DNA of 64,000 nt, from the NCBI RefSeq assembly GCF_001940455.1, contig NZ_MKQR01000016.1, forward strand, positions 403,125-467,124, read 5' to 3'. The notes beneath the pieces are model-generated. The model was not told where the DNA came from. It made no database searches and was given only the letters and a program-made list of their open reading frames with translations. Below are positions 1-7,948 of the stretch, piece by piece (position 1 is the first letter of the stretch; each line of letters begins with the position of its first letter). The translations under genes and the position numbers were made by a program. Origin of the DNA: Actinokineospora bangkokensis (GTDB lineage Bacteria; Actinomycetota; Actinomycetes; Mycobacteriales; Pseudonocardiaceae).

Positions 1-53
1 GCCGCGTCCGCGCCCTGCTCACCGAACTCGCCCCCACCCGGAGCACCCGGTGA
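1..53 (+). CDS. C-terminal tail of an unidentified upstream gene
   Basis: Reading in frame from base 3, the last 16 codons encode RVRALLTELAPTRSTR and stop at TGA 51-53. This TGA overlaps the GTG start of the next gene in a GTGA arrangement. Such four-base overlaps recur in this window and indicate translational coupling, so I take this as the end of a gene whose body lies outside. Too little remains to name a family. Confidence 0.4.
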   Translation, partial: RVRALLTELAPTRSTR

Positions 54-544
54 CCCGCACCGCGCCGATGCTCCCCGAGCACGCCGATCAGGTGCTCGCG
101 ATCTACCAGGCGGGTCTCGACACCGGCAACGCCAGCTTCGAGACCACCGCGCCCGAGTGGGCCACGTGGGACGCCAACCACCTCGCGGACCACCGCCACG
201 TCGCCCTCGACCGCGACGGGCACGTCCTCGGCTGGGTCGCCGCGGGCGCGGTGTCCTCCCGCTGCGTCTATGCCGGGGTCGTCGAGCACAGCGTCTACGT
301 CGCCCACGCGGCCCGCGGCCGAGGGGTGGGCGGCCTCCTGCTGGACGCGCTCATCGCCTCCACCGAGGCGGCCGGGATCTGGACGCTGCAAAGCGGCGTG
401 TTCCCGGAGAACCGCACCAGTCTGGCCCTGCACCGCCGCCACGGCTTCCGCGAGCAAGGCACCCGCGAGCGGATCGGTCAGCACCACGGCCGGTGGCGCG
501 ACGTCATCATGCTGGAGCGCCGCAGCGCCGTGGTGGGCGTCTGA
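50..544 (+). CDS. GNAT N-acetyltransferase, phosphinothricin-acetyltransferase-like
   Basis: A 164-residue protein of the size usual for the Pat/Bar branch of GNAT acetyltransferases. These transfer acetyl from acetyl-CoA to a small amine such as phosphinothricin or methionine sulfoximine. The acetyl-CoA binding motif A (ARGRGVGGLLLDALI) lies near residues 93-107. It is followed by the family pattern NRTSLALHRRHGF, where the Asn and the GF turn are typical, and by a C-terminal GRWRDVIMLERR strand. The GTG start overlaps the stop of the preceding gene, suggesting one operon. The substrate cannot be fixed from sequence; self-protection or detoxification of amino-acid analogues is inferred from the family. 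Confidence 0.85.
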   Translation: MTRTAPMLPEHADQVLAIYQAGLDTGNASFETTAPEWATWDANHLADHRHVALDRDGHVLGWVAAGAVSSRCVYAGVVEHSVYVAHAARGRGVGGLLLDALIASTEAAGIWTLQSGVFPENRTSLALHRRHGFREQGTRERIGQHHGRWRDVIMLERRSAVVGV

Positions 545-739
545 CCACCGCCCCTGGCTTGCTGGATCACGCCGCCGGGTTCCCCGGCCCAGGCGAAGGC
601 CGCGATGGGATCGGTGAGGAAGGCGAGCAGAACCCTGGCCTTCAACCGTCGAGCTGGGCACTCGGCTGACTGTGGGCTGCCCCGGGAGCGGGCGCACCAC
701 GCGTCGCCAGGGGGCGAGCACCATCGCCGGGGTGCAGCC

Positions 740-783
740 GCGCACGGGCGGGGAAGAGTCCTGCGCCTTCCCCGCCCGTGCGC
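740..783. terminator. Hairpin terminator downstream of the aldo/keto reductase
   Basis: A perfect 17-bp inverted repeat (GCGCACGGGCGGGGAAG and its complement) with a 10-base loop. It lies 11 bases past the stop of the minus-strand reductase and also faces the plus-strand acetyltransferase, so it may act in both directions. There is no U tract, as is common in actinomycetes. The preceding stretch 545-739 holds no gene that I can support. Confidence 0.8.
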
Positions 784-794
784 GCTTCGGCTGA

Positions 795-1856
795 TCAGGA
801 CACCGCGGGCATGCGGTCCTTCCACAGGTCCACCGGTCCCCAGCGGTCCGCGCCCTGGGTGCCGAGCATCCAGCCCGGGTACTCCGGCGGCAGTTCGCTG
901 ACCGCGTCGAGCCGCTGGACCTCGTCCTCGGTCAACTCGACGTCGACCGCGGCGAGGTTGTCCTCCAGTTGGGACAGGCGTCGGGCGCCGACGAGCACCG
1001 AGGTGACCGCGGGGCGGGTGAGGAGCCAGGCCAGGGCGATGCGGGCGGGGCTGCACCCGTGGGCCTCGGCGATGGGCCCCAGGACGTCCAGCACGTCCCA
1101 CGCGCGGTCCTTGTCGACCACGGGGAAGTCGAACCCCGAACGCCGCGCACCCTCGGGGGACTGGTTGTCGCGGCTGAACTTGCCCGACAGCAGGCCGCCC
1201 GCGAGGGGGCTCCACACCAGCATGCCCAGGCCCTCCTCGCGCAGCAGCGGGAGGATCTCGCGCTCGACGTCACGGCCCGCGACGGAGTAGTAGGCCTGCA
1301 CGGTGTTCAGCGGGGCGAGGCCGAGGCGCTGGGTGATGCCGAGCGCCTTCGCGATCCGCCAGGCCTGCCAGTTGGAGACGCCGACGTAGCGGACCTTGCC
1401 CTGGCGGACGAGGTCGTCGAGGGCGCGCAGCGTCTCCTCCAGCGGGGTCACCGCGTCGTGCGCGTGGACCTGGTAGAGGTCGATGTGGTCGGTCCCCAAC
1501 CGGCGCAGGCTGGCCTCGACGGCGTCCATGACGTGCCCCCGCGAGGCGCCGACGTCGTTGCGGCCGGGGCCGGTGCGGCTGTACACCTTGGTCGCGAGGA
1601 CGTACTCGTGGCGCGGGACCCCCAGTTCGCGCAACGCCCGCCCGAGCGTCGCCTCGCTCTCCCCGGCGGAGTAGACGTCGGCGGTGTCGAAGAAGTTGAC
1701 CCCACCGTCCACAGCGGCCTTGACGAGCTCGTTGGCGCCCGCCTGGTCGACGTTGCCGATGTGCTCGTACACGCCGCTCGCGCCGCCGAAGGTCATCGTC
1801 CCCAGGCAGAGCTGCGAGACGATCAACCCGGTGTTCCCCAACGTCCCGTACTTCAT
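795..1856 (-). CDS. Aldo/keto reductase
   Basis: A 353-residue NAD(P)H-dependent oxidoreductase of the AKR superfamily (TIM barrel). The catalytic tetrad is visible: Asp57 and Tyr62 in FDTADVYSAGE, Lys90 in LATKVY and His131 in YQVHAHD. The C-terminal cofactor region SVLVGARRLSQLEDNL is also present. I chose the start MKYGTLGNTG at 1856 because GAGAGGAAG precedes it by a good spacing and family members begin this way; an upstream start at 1901 would add 15 residues with no homology. It reduces carbonyls to alcohols; the substrate is unknown. A strong hairpin follows the stop. Confidence 0.9.
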   Translation of the reverse strand: MKYGTLGNTGLIVSQLCLGTMTFGGASGVYEHIGNVDQAGANELVKAAVDGGVNFFDTADVYSAGESEATLGRALRELGVPRHEYVLATKVYSRTGPGRNDVGASRGHVMDAVEASLRRLGTDHIDLYQVHAHDAVTPLEETLRALDDLVRQGKVRYVGVSNWQAWRIAKALGITQRLGLAPLNTVQAYYSVAGRDVEREILPLLREEGLGMLVWSPLAGGLLSGKFSRDNQSPEGARRSGFDFPVVDKDRAWDVLDVLGPIAEAHGCSPARIALAWLLTRPAVTSVLVGARRLSQLEDNLAAVDVELTEDEVQRLDAVSELPPEYPGWMLGTQGADRWGPVDLWKDRMPAVS

Positions 1857-1964
1857 CGCACTTCCTCTCTCACCGTGGTCTTCCGGCTGCCTGACGACCA
1901 CGGTAGGGAGGCGGCGACCTCCCAGGGAGGGTGCGGAACACCCACCCTGGGACGCCTGCCCCGG

Positions 1965-2822
1965 TCAAGCGTCCGCGCTCGTGCGGAGGTGTTCGAGGTG
2001 GTCCCAGAGGTCCCGCTCCCGCTCGGGGTCGTAGGACTCCGCGGACGACGGGACGACCCTGGTGCGGTCGACGTAGGCACCGGACGGCGCGACAACGCGG
2101 CCGAGGACGGCGTCCGCGAGCTTGCGGCCCGCAGCGGCCGGGGTGTCGGCGAGCGGGGTGAGCGCGAGAGGGGCGCTCAACCACCTCATCATGAACCGGC
2201 CCACGGCCCCTGCGTCGCGGGACAGGCCGGTGCGCGGGACGAGGCCGGGGTTGTAGGAGGCGATGGTGGTGCCCGGTGGGAGCCGCCTGGCCCACTCGTG
2301 GACCAGGTGGATCGCGGCGAGCTTGCTGGTGGTGTAGGCGGTCCTGCCCGCGGTGGCCGAGCCGGGGTCGGGGAACGCTCCGGGCCGCGCCAGCACCGCG
2401 GGCGCCGCCCACCGGGGAGGCGGCATGGTGCCGCCGCTGTGCCGGAAGTCCCCGAAGTGGGTGTCGCTGACGGTGACCAGCACTCGGGCGGGCGCCCTCA
2501 TCAGCGGGACCAAGCCCGCGATCAGCAGGTGATTGGCGAGGACGTTGACGGCGAACGTCGTCTCGTGGCCGTCCGCGGTGGTGTGCAGGGCGTCGTCGAG
2601 CGAGACGCCCGCGTTGCCCGCGAACCCGGCGAGCGGTGGCAGCTCCCCACCCGCGACGAAGGTGCGGATCGCGTCGACGGCCGACGCGGTGCTCGCCCGG
2701 CTCGCCAGGTCCGCCTCGACCAGCGTGACCCGCGGCCCGCGCAGCCCCTTCCCCGGCTCCCCGCGGGCGAGCACCACCAGGTGCAGGCGCGGTTCCCGGC
2801 GCAGCAGCTCGCTCGGCGCGTG
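1965..2822 (-). pseudogene. SDR oxidoreductase lacking its 5' end
   Basis: The C-terminal ~285 residues of a short-chain dehydrogenase of the protochlorophyllide-reductase/retinol-dehydrogenase type. The protein enters at about SELLRREPRLHLVVLARG, the helix that normally follows the nucleotide-binding TGxxxGIG loop. That loop and the first strand are absent; the reading frame simply continues into the antisense of the neighbouring TetR fragment. Downstream features are intact: a GNAG motif, the catalytic YTTSK and the NPGLVPRT segment. Without the Rossmann glycine loop it should not bind cofactor. The 5' boundary of about 2822 is my estimate of a deletion junction shared with the divergent TetR remnant. 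Confidence 0.75.
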
Positions 2823-3195
2823 GGAAGACCTCACGCGGCGCATCCACGACATCGCCGCCCGGTCCGTGGAGAGCCCGGCGGCGGCCCTGCGCGCGGCGAT
2901 CGACGAGTTCGTCGGCATCGCCCGCACCAGGCCCAGCCTCTACCGCCTGATGCTGGACCGCGCCCCGTTCGGGGACAACGCCTCCGACGTCGGCGCGCGC
3001 TCGCAGGACGTCTTCCACACCCTCGTCGCCCGCGTGGTCCCGGCGGAGCGGGCCCGGCCGTTCGCCGGTCTGGTCTTGGCGGCCGCCCACGGCATCGCCG
3101 ACCTCGAAGCGGGCGGCCGGCTCGACCCGCGCAAGTGCGACGCGGACGGCGACGCGCTCATCGACCTGCTGATCGCGACCCTGCCCACCCGCTGA
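2818..3195 (+). pseudogene. TetR-family regulator remnant, DNA-binding domain missing
   Basis: About 125 codons, starting near AWEDLTRRIHDIA and ending at the TGA before 3196, encode the C-terminal ligand-binding part of a TetR regulator (WHG/TetR_C type). Typical patterns are PAAALRAAIDEFVGIARTRP, YRLMLD and the helix AAAHGIADLEAGG. The roughly 60-residue helix-turn-helix expected upstream is absent; the open frame upstream is only antisense to the SDR fragment. No credible start or ribosome binding site lies at the junction. The most economical reading is a deletion across the shared promoter of a former divergent SDR/TetR pair. Confidence 0.7.
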
Positions 3196-3289
3196 CCCGC
3201 ACCGCGCGCGGCATCACCGAGTCCTCTGTGGAGGACTGCACCCCGATGCCGTCGAACTCAGCAGATCCTCCGCCGCCTCGGCCCGAACG

Positions 3290-3880
3290 CTAGGTGTGGG
3301 TGGGCAACGCGTGGGAGAGCGCCTCGACGGTCACGCCCACAATGGCCCGCAGTTGCGCCGGGCTGGCCCCGCCCCTGCTCATCACGGCGAGGGACTGGTT
3401 CACCGCTGCCGCGTGCTCCGCGAAGTCCTCGGCGTGCTGGTCGGCCAACCGGCTCGCCTTCAGCGCCGCGCGCAGACGCTTGCGCTGGGCGCCGAGCGCG
3501 TCCTTCGCGCGCGCGGCGACATCCTCGGTGAGCACGGGGATGGCCAGTGCCGATTGGGCGATCAGACACCCATCGGGCAGTGCGGGGTCTGCGATGCGGT
3601 CGAGGGTGACCTGGAAGAACGCGCGGACAGCGGCGAGGGGGTCCGAGGCCGCGCACGACAGGGCGGCGTCGTACTTCTCGCCGTAGCGCGTGGCGTAGCG
3701 GTCCAGGCAGCGCAGGAAGAGCGCGTCCTTGCCGCCGAACGTGGAGTAGAGGGAGCTGCGGTTCAGGCCGGTCACGCGGCACAGGTCGTCCACCGAGGTG
3801 GCGGCGTGGCCTGCGCGCCAGAACCGCGTCATCGCCGCGTCGAGCGCCGCGTCCACGTCGAACTGCTTCCTGCCTGCCAC
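3290..3880 (-). CDS. TetR/AcrR-family repressor
   Basis: A 196-residue regulator. The N-terminal 60 residues form the TetR helix-turn-helix, ending in the signature NRSSLYSTFGGKDALF. The C-terminal part carries DGCLIAQSALAIP, the CL(I)xxxA motif of the TetR_C_16-like ligand pocket. It is divergent from the alpha/beta hydrolase gene at 4000 and an inverted repeat lies between them, so it probably represses that gene and itself. The ligand is unknown. Confidence 0.88.
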   Translation of the reverse strand: MAGRKQFDVDAALDAAMTRFWRAGHAATSVDDLCRVTGLNRSSLYSTFGGKDALFLRCLDRYATRYGEKYDAALSCAASDPLAAVRAFFQVTLDRIADPALPDGCLIAQSALAIPVLTEDVAARAKDALGAQRKRLRAALKASRLADQHAEDFAEHAAAVNQSLAVMSRGGASPAQLRAIVGVTVEALSHALPTHT

Positions 3881-3933
3881 GGGGCACTCCTCGTCGGTGC
3901 GTCGCCCTCGCGGGCCGAGTCGTGCGCCATCCT

Positions 3934-3957
3934 ATCTTGAACTGATCGTTCCAAGAT
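3934..3957. promoter_or_regulatory. Candidate TetR operator
   Basis: An imperfect 24-bp dyad, ATCTTG...GATC...CAAGAT, centred in the 119-bp space between the TetR gene and the divergent hydrolase. Outer arms of six bases and the central GATC are symmetric. The position suits repression of both promoters. Confidence 0.6.
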
Positions 3958-3999
3958 GTGTTAGCGTCTCCCGGCACCCGAGCGCCGTGGAGGACCACC

Positions 4000-4914
4000 G
4001 TGACCAGCGCCCCGCCCGTCCGCGACCTGCCCGACCTGCTTCTGCACGACCTGGAGGGGTTCACCCACCGCTGGGTCGACGCGGACGGCGTCCGCCTGCA
4101 CGCCGTCGAGGGCGGCAGGCCGGACGGCCCGGTGGTGGTGCTGCTCGCGGGGTTCCCGCAGACCTGGTGGGCTTGGCGGGGCGTGATGACCCGCCTGGCA
4201 GGCCGGTGCCGCGTCATCGCGCTCGACCTGCCGGGGCAGGGCCACTCCGAGCGCCCGGAGGGCAGCTACGACACGCACACCGTCGCCGCGCGCGTCGACG
4301 CGGCGGTGCGGGCCCTCGACGTGTCGGACTACTGGCTGGCGGGCCACGACGTCGGCGCGTGGGTGGCGTTCTCCCTGGCGCTCGGCTTCGCGGACCGGCT
4401 GCACGGGGTCGCGCTCCTGGACGCCGGGATCCCCGGCATCACCCTCCCGGACGCGGTCCCCACGGACCCGGACCGGGCGTGGAAGACCTGGCACTTCGCG
4501 TTCCACCTCGTCCCCGACCTGCCCGAGGTGCTCCTCGCGGGCCGCGAGCGGGAGTACGTCGGCTGGTTCCTGGAGGCGAAGTCCCACTCCCCCGGCACCT
4601 TCGACGACGCCGAGCTGGACCACTACGCGGCGGCCGTCGCCGCCGAGGGCGGCCTGCGCGCCTCCCTCGCCTACTACCGGCACGCCGCGGAGTCGGCGCG
4701 CAGGAACCACGAGGCGCTGGACCGGCGGCACGTGCGGGTGCCCGTCCTCGGGATCTCCAGCAGCCACGGGTCCATCCCGGACATGGCGGCGTCCCTGCGC
4801 CCCTGGGCCGACGACGTCACCGGGGTGGTCGTGCCCGACGCCGGGCACTTCATCCCCGACGAGCAGCCCGACGCCGTCGCCGCTGCCCTGGCCCGCTTCG
4901 TCCTCGGCGGGTGA
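4000..4914 (+). CDS. Alpha/beta hydrolase, epoxide hydrolase/haloacetate dehalogenase type
   Basis: A 304-residue alpha/beta-hydrolase. The nucleophile elbow reads GHDVGA with Asp117, so chemistry should go through an Asp ester as in epoxide hydrolases and dehalogenases rather than serine esterases. The oxyanion-hole region reads AGFPQ, so the usual His of HGxP is replaced by Ala. The C-terminal catalytic His is in DAGHFIPDEQP (about residue 283), and cap-domain tyrosines occur in LAYYRHAAE. I prefer GTG 4000, preceded by GGAGG, over GTG 3958, which sits on the operator. Divergent from a TetR gene, so likely induced by its substrate. Confidence 0.85.
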   Translation: MTSAPPVRDLPDLLLHDLEGFTHRWVDADGVRLHAVEGGRPDGPVVVLLAGFPQTWWAWRGVMTRLAGRCRVIALDLPGQGHSERPEGSYDTHTVAARVDAAVRALDVSDYWLAGHDVGAWVAFSLALGFADRLHGVALLDAGIPGITLPDAVPTDPDRAWKTWHFAFHLVPDLPEVLLAGREREYVGWFLEAKSHSPGTFDDAELDHYAAAVAAEGGLRASLAYYRHAAESARRNHEALDRRHVRVPVLGISSSHGSIPDMAASLRPWADDVTGVVVPDAGHFIPDEQPDAVAAALARFVLGG

Positions 4915-4949
4915 CACCGGCAGCGGGCGCGGGACACCAACCGGTCCGC

Positions 4950-5723
4950 TCAGAACTTGCCGCTGGCCATCACGCGCCGTGCGATGGAGAGGCCGAGGCG
5001 CCTGGGCAGCAGCCTGCCGAACAGGAACGCGACCAGCGCGTTGGCCCTGCCGTCGATGACCGCCGGGCTGGTGCCGGACAGGGCGCGCAGGACGGTGGCG
5101 GCGACGGCGTCGGCGCTGCGCGACCCGCGGGGGTTCATCGGCGTCTCGGTGGGACCGGGGCTGACCGCCACCACCCGGACCCCGGTGTCGCGGATCTCGG
5201 CCCACAGCGCCTGGGTGAACGAGAGGACGTAGGCCTTCGTCGCCGCGTACACCGCCAGGTACGGCGCGGGCAGGTACCCCCCGGTGCTGGCGACGTTGAC
5301 GACGGCCCCGTGGCCGCGGGCGACCATCGCGGGCACCAGGAGCGCGGTGAGCTCGGTCAACGCGGTGACGTTGAGGTCGATCATGGACCGGAACCGGGCC
5401 GGGTCGCCGTCGAGCACCGGGCCGCCGTCGCTGACACCGGCGTTGTTGACCAGCACCTCCACCTCGACCCCCGCGTCGGCCAACTCCTTGACCAGCCGCG
5501 TGGGCGCGGCGGCGGCGGCGAGGTCGAGCGGGAAGGTGCGCACGGTCACCCCGTGGTCGCGGGTCAGCCGGGCGGCCAGGTCGTCGAGCTTGTCGGCGCT
5601 GCGGGCGACCAGGGCGAGGTGCGCGCCGGAGGCGGCCAGGCGCTCGGCGGTGGCCGCCCCGATGCCCGTGGAGGCGCCGGTGACGAGGGCGAACGTGTCG
5701 CGCAAGCGAGCTTTCGTGGTCAT
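4950..5723 (-). CDS. Short-chain dehydrogenase/reductase
   Basis: A 257-residue classical SDR: cofactor loop TGASTGIG (15-22), NNAG (93-96), catalytic Ser146, Tyr159 and Lys163 in YAATK, then the SPGPTETPM segment. The residue after strand two (ARSADKL) favours NADP(H). I took ATG 5723 because family homology starts there; the open frame extends far upstream without homology. It is divergent from a MerR regulator and shares a perfect inverted-repeat operator with it. The likely role is reduction of a reactive carbonyl or alcohol when the MerR protein is activated. Confidence 0.9.
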   Translation of the reverse strand: MTTKARLRDTFALVTGASTGIGAATAERLAASGAHLALVARSADKLDDLAARLTRDHGVTVRTFPLDLAAAAAPTRLVKELADAGVEVEVLVNNAGVSDGGPVLDGDPARFRSMIDLNVTALTELTALLVPAMVARGHGAVVNVASTGGYLPAPYLAVYAATKAYVLSFTQALWAEIRDTGVRVVAVSPGPTETPMNPRGSRSADAVAATVLRALSGTSPAVIDGRANALVAFLFGRLLPRRLGLSIARRVMASGKF

Positions 5724-5737
5724 GATCCCCACGCTAA

Positions 5738-5759
5738 ACCTTGACGTCAGTGTCAAGGT
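5738..5759. promoter_or_regulatory. MerR-type operator, perfect 8-bp inverted repeat
   Basis: ACCTTGAC, six spacer bases, then GTCAAGGT. This is a perfect dyad between the divergent SDR and MerR genes. A TTGAC element lies inside each arm, as expected when a MerR regulator binds between over-spaced -35 and -10 boxes. The MerR start is only 18 bases away, so its transcript must have a very short leader. Confidence 0.75.
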
Positions 5760-5777
5760 CAAGGTGAACTGGGGCCC

Positions 5778-6242
5778 ATGCGGATCGGGGAGTTGAGCAG
5801 GGCGACCGGGGTCAGCACCCGGGCGCTGCGCTACTACGAGCAGCAGGGCCTGCTGCGCAGCGAGCGCCAGCCCAACGGGTACCGCGAGTACGCCCCCGAG
5901 TCGGCCGAGGTGGTCGCGTTCGTCCAGGACATGTTCCACGCCGGGCTGTCCTCCGACGTGATCCGCGACATCCTGCCCTGCGCCGGGGGTGAGCGCCCAC
6001 GTGGCGACTGCGCGGCGCTGCTGACGCGCGTCCGGCAGGTCCGCGACGAACTCGTGCAGCAGGAGCACCGCATCGCTGAGCGCCGCAAGCGGTTGGACAC
6101 CTACCTCGCCGAGGGCTACGAGGGGCTTGCGACCTTCCCGTCCAGCCTGGACGCCTCAGCGGGCGGGGTGGACCAGGCGGTCGACGGCGGCGACGATCGC
6201 GGCGCGGTGGTCAGCGACCCGCTGGGGGTCGGCGGGGTCTGA
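5778..6242 (+). CDS. MerR-family transcriptional activator
   Basis: A 154-residue protein. The N-terminal winged helix MRIGELSRATGVSTRALRYY is diagnostic for MerR and is followed by the dimerisation helix (QEHRIAERRKRLDTYL). A single Cys pair-like region, ILPCAGGERPRGDCAALL, lies in the linker. Most relatives stop near residue 125; here the last ~29 residues run through 87 bases antisense to the convergent TetR gene. That tail is Gly/Asp/Val-rich and looks like read-through after loss of the original stop. Likely controls the divergent SDR. Confidence 0.88.
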   Translation: MRIGELSRATGVSTRALRYYEQQGLLRSERQPNGYREYAPESAEVVAFVQDMFHAGLSSDVIRDILPCAGGERPRGDCAALLTRVRQVRDELVQQEHRIAERRKRLDTYLAEGYEGLATFPSSLDASAGGVDQAVDGGDDRGAVVSDPLGVGGV

Positions 6243-6722
6243 GCCGTCCGCGCGCAGCAGCCCGGTCGGGGTCAGGTACCAGGCCTGGGCGAGGGCGTAG
6301 ACGAAGACCAGCAGGTCGACCGCCGTCAGCGGGGCGCTGTCGACGCCTGACACCGCCGTGGTCTTGGCGACGTAGCTCTCCACCGGCTCCGCGGCGGCCT
6401 CCGGGCGTTCGAGGTGCGCCCACATGGTGATGCGCAGGGTCGTGGGCTCGCGGCGGTGGTAGTCGAACAGCTCGCCCGCCCACGCGGGCAGGTCGTCGAC
6501 CCGGGGCGGGACGGCGGCCGCCATCGACTCGACCGCGCCCGCGACGGCGGCGTCGAAGAGGCCGTCCTTGCCGCTGAAGTAGGCGTAGATCATCCGCACG
6601 TTGGTCCCGGCCTCGCGCACGATGCGGTCGACGCGCCCCCCGGCGTAGCCGTGCTCGGCGAACTCGGCCGTCGCGGCGCGCAGGATGCGCGCCTTGGTCG
6701 CGTGGGCGTCGCGCGGGGACAT
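6156..6722 (-). CDS. TetR-family repressor
   Basis: A 188-residue regulator with an N-terminal TetR helix-turn-helix (ILRAATAEFAEHGYAGG then VRMIYAYFSGKDGLFDA) and a C-terminal domain with SYVAKTTAVSG and VFVYALAQAWYLTP. I prefer ATG 6722, preceded by CTGGAGG; GTG 6755 would add 11 weakly coded residues. It is divergent from the aldo/keto reductase at 6893 with a perfect operator between, so self-repression and control of that reductase are likely. Its 3' end overlaps the MerR gene by 87 bases. Confidence 0.87.
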   Translation of the reverse strand: MSPRDAHATKARILRAATAEFAEHGYAGGRVDRIVREAGTNVRMIYAYFSGKDGLFDAAVAGAVESMAAAVPPRVDDLPAWAGELFDYHRREPTTLRITMWAHLERPEAAAEPVESYVAKTTAVSGVDSAPLTAVDLLVFVYALAQAWYLTPTGLLRADGSDPADPQRVADHRAAIVAAVDRLVHPAR

Positions 6723-6779
6723 GCGGCCTCCAGGTGGTGCGGGGTCCTTTGACACGGGATCGAACCCTGCCCTAGTCTA

Positions 6780-6799
6780 AAGTAAGTAACGACTTACTT
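6780..6799. promoter_or_regulatory. TetR operator, AAGTAAGT inverted repeat
   Basis: AAGTAAGT, four bases AACG, then ACTTACTT: a perfect 8-bp dyad, with one further ACTT repeat just downstream. It sits between the TetR gene and the divergent aldo/keto reductase, is unusually AT-rich for this window, and has the size of a TetR site. Confidence 0.8.
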
Positions 6800-6892
6800 A
6801 CTTGCGGGGCGAGGACGCCCCCGCGCGGCTCCCCCCGCCGAGGGCGAAGGGCCCCGCTCCCGCACTCACCCGACCTGTCGGAGGACGAACCC

Positions 6893-7855
6893 ATGCACCA
6901 GCGCATCCTCGGCTCACAAGGGCTCACCAGCTCCGCTCTCGGCTACGGGGCCATGGGCATCTCCACGGCCTACGGCACCGGCAGCGGGTCCGACGGCGCC
7001 GCCGCCATCCGCGCCGCCGTCGACGCGGGCATCACCCACTTCGACACCGCCGAGCTCTACGGGTTCGGGGACAACGAGCGGGTCGTGGGGGCCGCCCTCG
7101 CCCCCGTCCGCGACCAGGTGGTGATCGCCACCAAGTTCGGGTTCACCCGCGACTTCGGGTTCGACAGCCGCCCCGAGCACATCCGCGAGGTCGTGCGCAA
7201 CAGCCTGCGCTTCCTGGGCACCGACCGGATCGACCTGCTCTACCAGCACCGGGTGGACCCGACCGTGCCGATCGAGGACGTCGCGGGGACGGTGGGCGAA
7301 CTCGTCCAGGCGGGCGACGTGGCCTACTTCGGCCTCAGCGAGGCGGGCGAGGGCACCCTGCGGCGCGCCCACGCCGTCCACCCCGTCTCGGTGATGCAGA
7401 TGGAGTTCTCCCTGTTCGAGCGGGACGTGGAGCGGCTGCGCGGCGCCATGGCCGACCTGGGCGTCGGCCTCGTCGCCTACTCGCCGCTCGGGCGCGGGTT
7501 CCTCACCGGCACGGCCAAGCCCGCGGCGCAGTACGAGCCGGAGGACATGCGCACCTCCGACCCGCGCTGGCAGCCGGGGAACTTCGAGAAGAACGTCGCC
7601 GCCGTCGCCCAGCTCGCCGACCTCGCCCGGTCCCTGGGCGTCACGATCAGCCAGCTCGCCCTGGCCTGGGTGCTCGCGCAGGGCGAGCAGGTCGTGCCCA
7701 TCCCCGGCAGCCGCAACCCGGAGCGGGTGGTGGAGAACGCGCGCGCGGCCGACCTGCGGCTGGAACCCGACGTCCTCCAGCGCATCGCCGAGATCCTGCC
7801 CACCGGCGGGTACGGCGCGCGCTACGTCGACGAGCACATGCCGACCTGGCAGTGA
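6893..7855 (+). CDS. Aldo/keto reductase
   Basis: A 320-residue reductase of the AKR13/YakC-like branch. The tetrad is Asp51 and Tyr56 (FDTAELYG), Lys81 (ATKFGF) and His119 (YQHRVD). The C-terminal NADPH-binding pattern IPGSRNPERVVENARA is intact. GGAGGA precedes the ATG by about eight bases. It reduces aldehydes or ketones with NADPH; the target is unknown. The TetR gene and operator upstream imply induction by a small molecule, probably its substrate. Confidence 0.92.
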   Translation: MHQRILGSQGLTSSALGYGAMGISTAYGTGSGSDGAAAIRAAVDAGITHFDTAELYGFGDNERVVGAALAPVRDQVVIATKFGFTRDFGFDSRPEHIREVVRNSLRFLGTDRIDLLYQHRVDPTVPIEDVAGTVGELVQAGDVAYFGLSEAGEGTLRRAHAVHPVSVMQMEFSLFERDVERLRGAMADLGVGLVAYSPLGRGFLTGTAKPAAQYEPEDMRTSDPRWQPGNFEKNVAAVAQLADLARSLGVTISQLALAWVLAQGEQVVPIPGSRNPERVVENARAADLRLEPDVLQRIAEILPTGGYGARYVDEHMPTWQ

Positions 7856-7948
7856 CCCGGCACGGCGGGAGTGACGACGTCGAGCACTGCGCGCGGGCGT
7901 GAGCCTCGGAGGAACCGGGTAGGGGTCGCGACTGGATAGGCTGCGGGG

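Noticed and set aside
545-739. Gene fragment on the minus strand (LKARVLLAFLTDPIAAFAWAG)
   Set aside because: The short stretch looks protein-like but has no identifiable family, no ribosome binding site and no conserved ends.
969-3293. A 774-codon open frame on the plus strand
   Set aside because: It is antisense to the aldo/keto reductase and SDR remnant, with Gly/Arg/Pro-rich shadow composition and no ribosome binding site.
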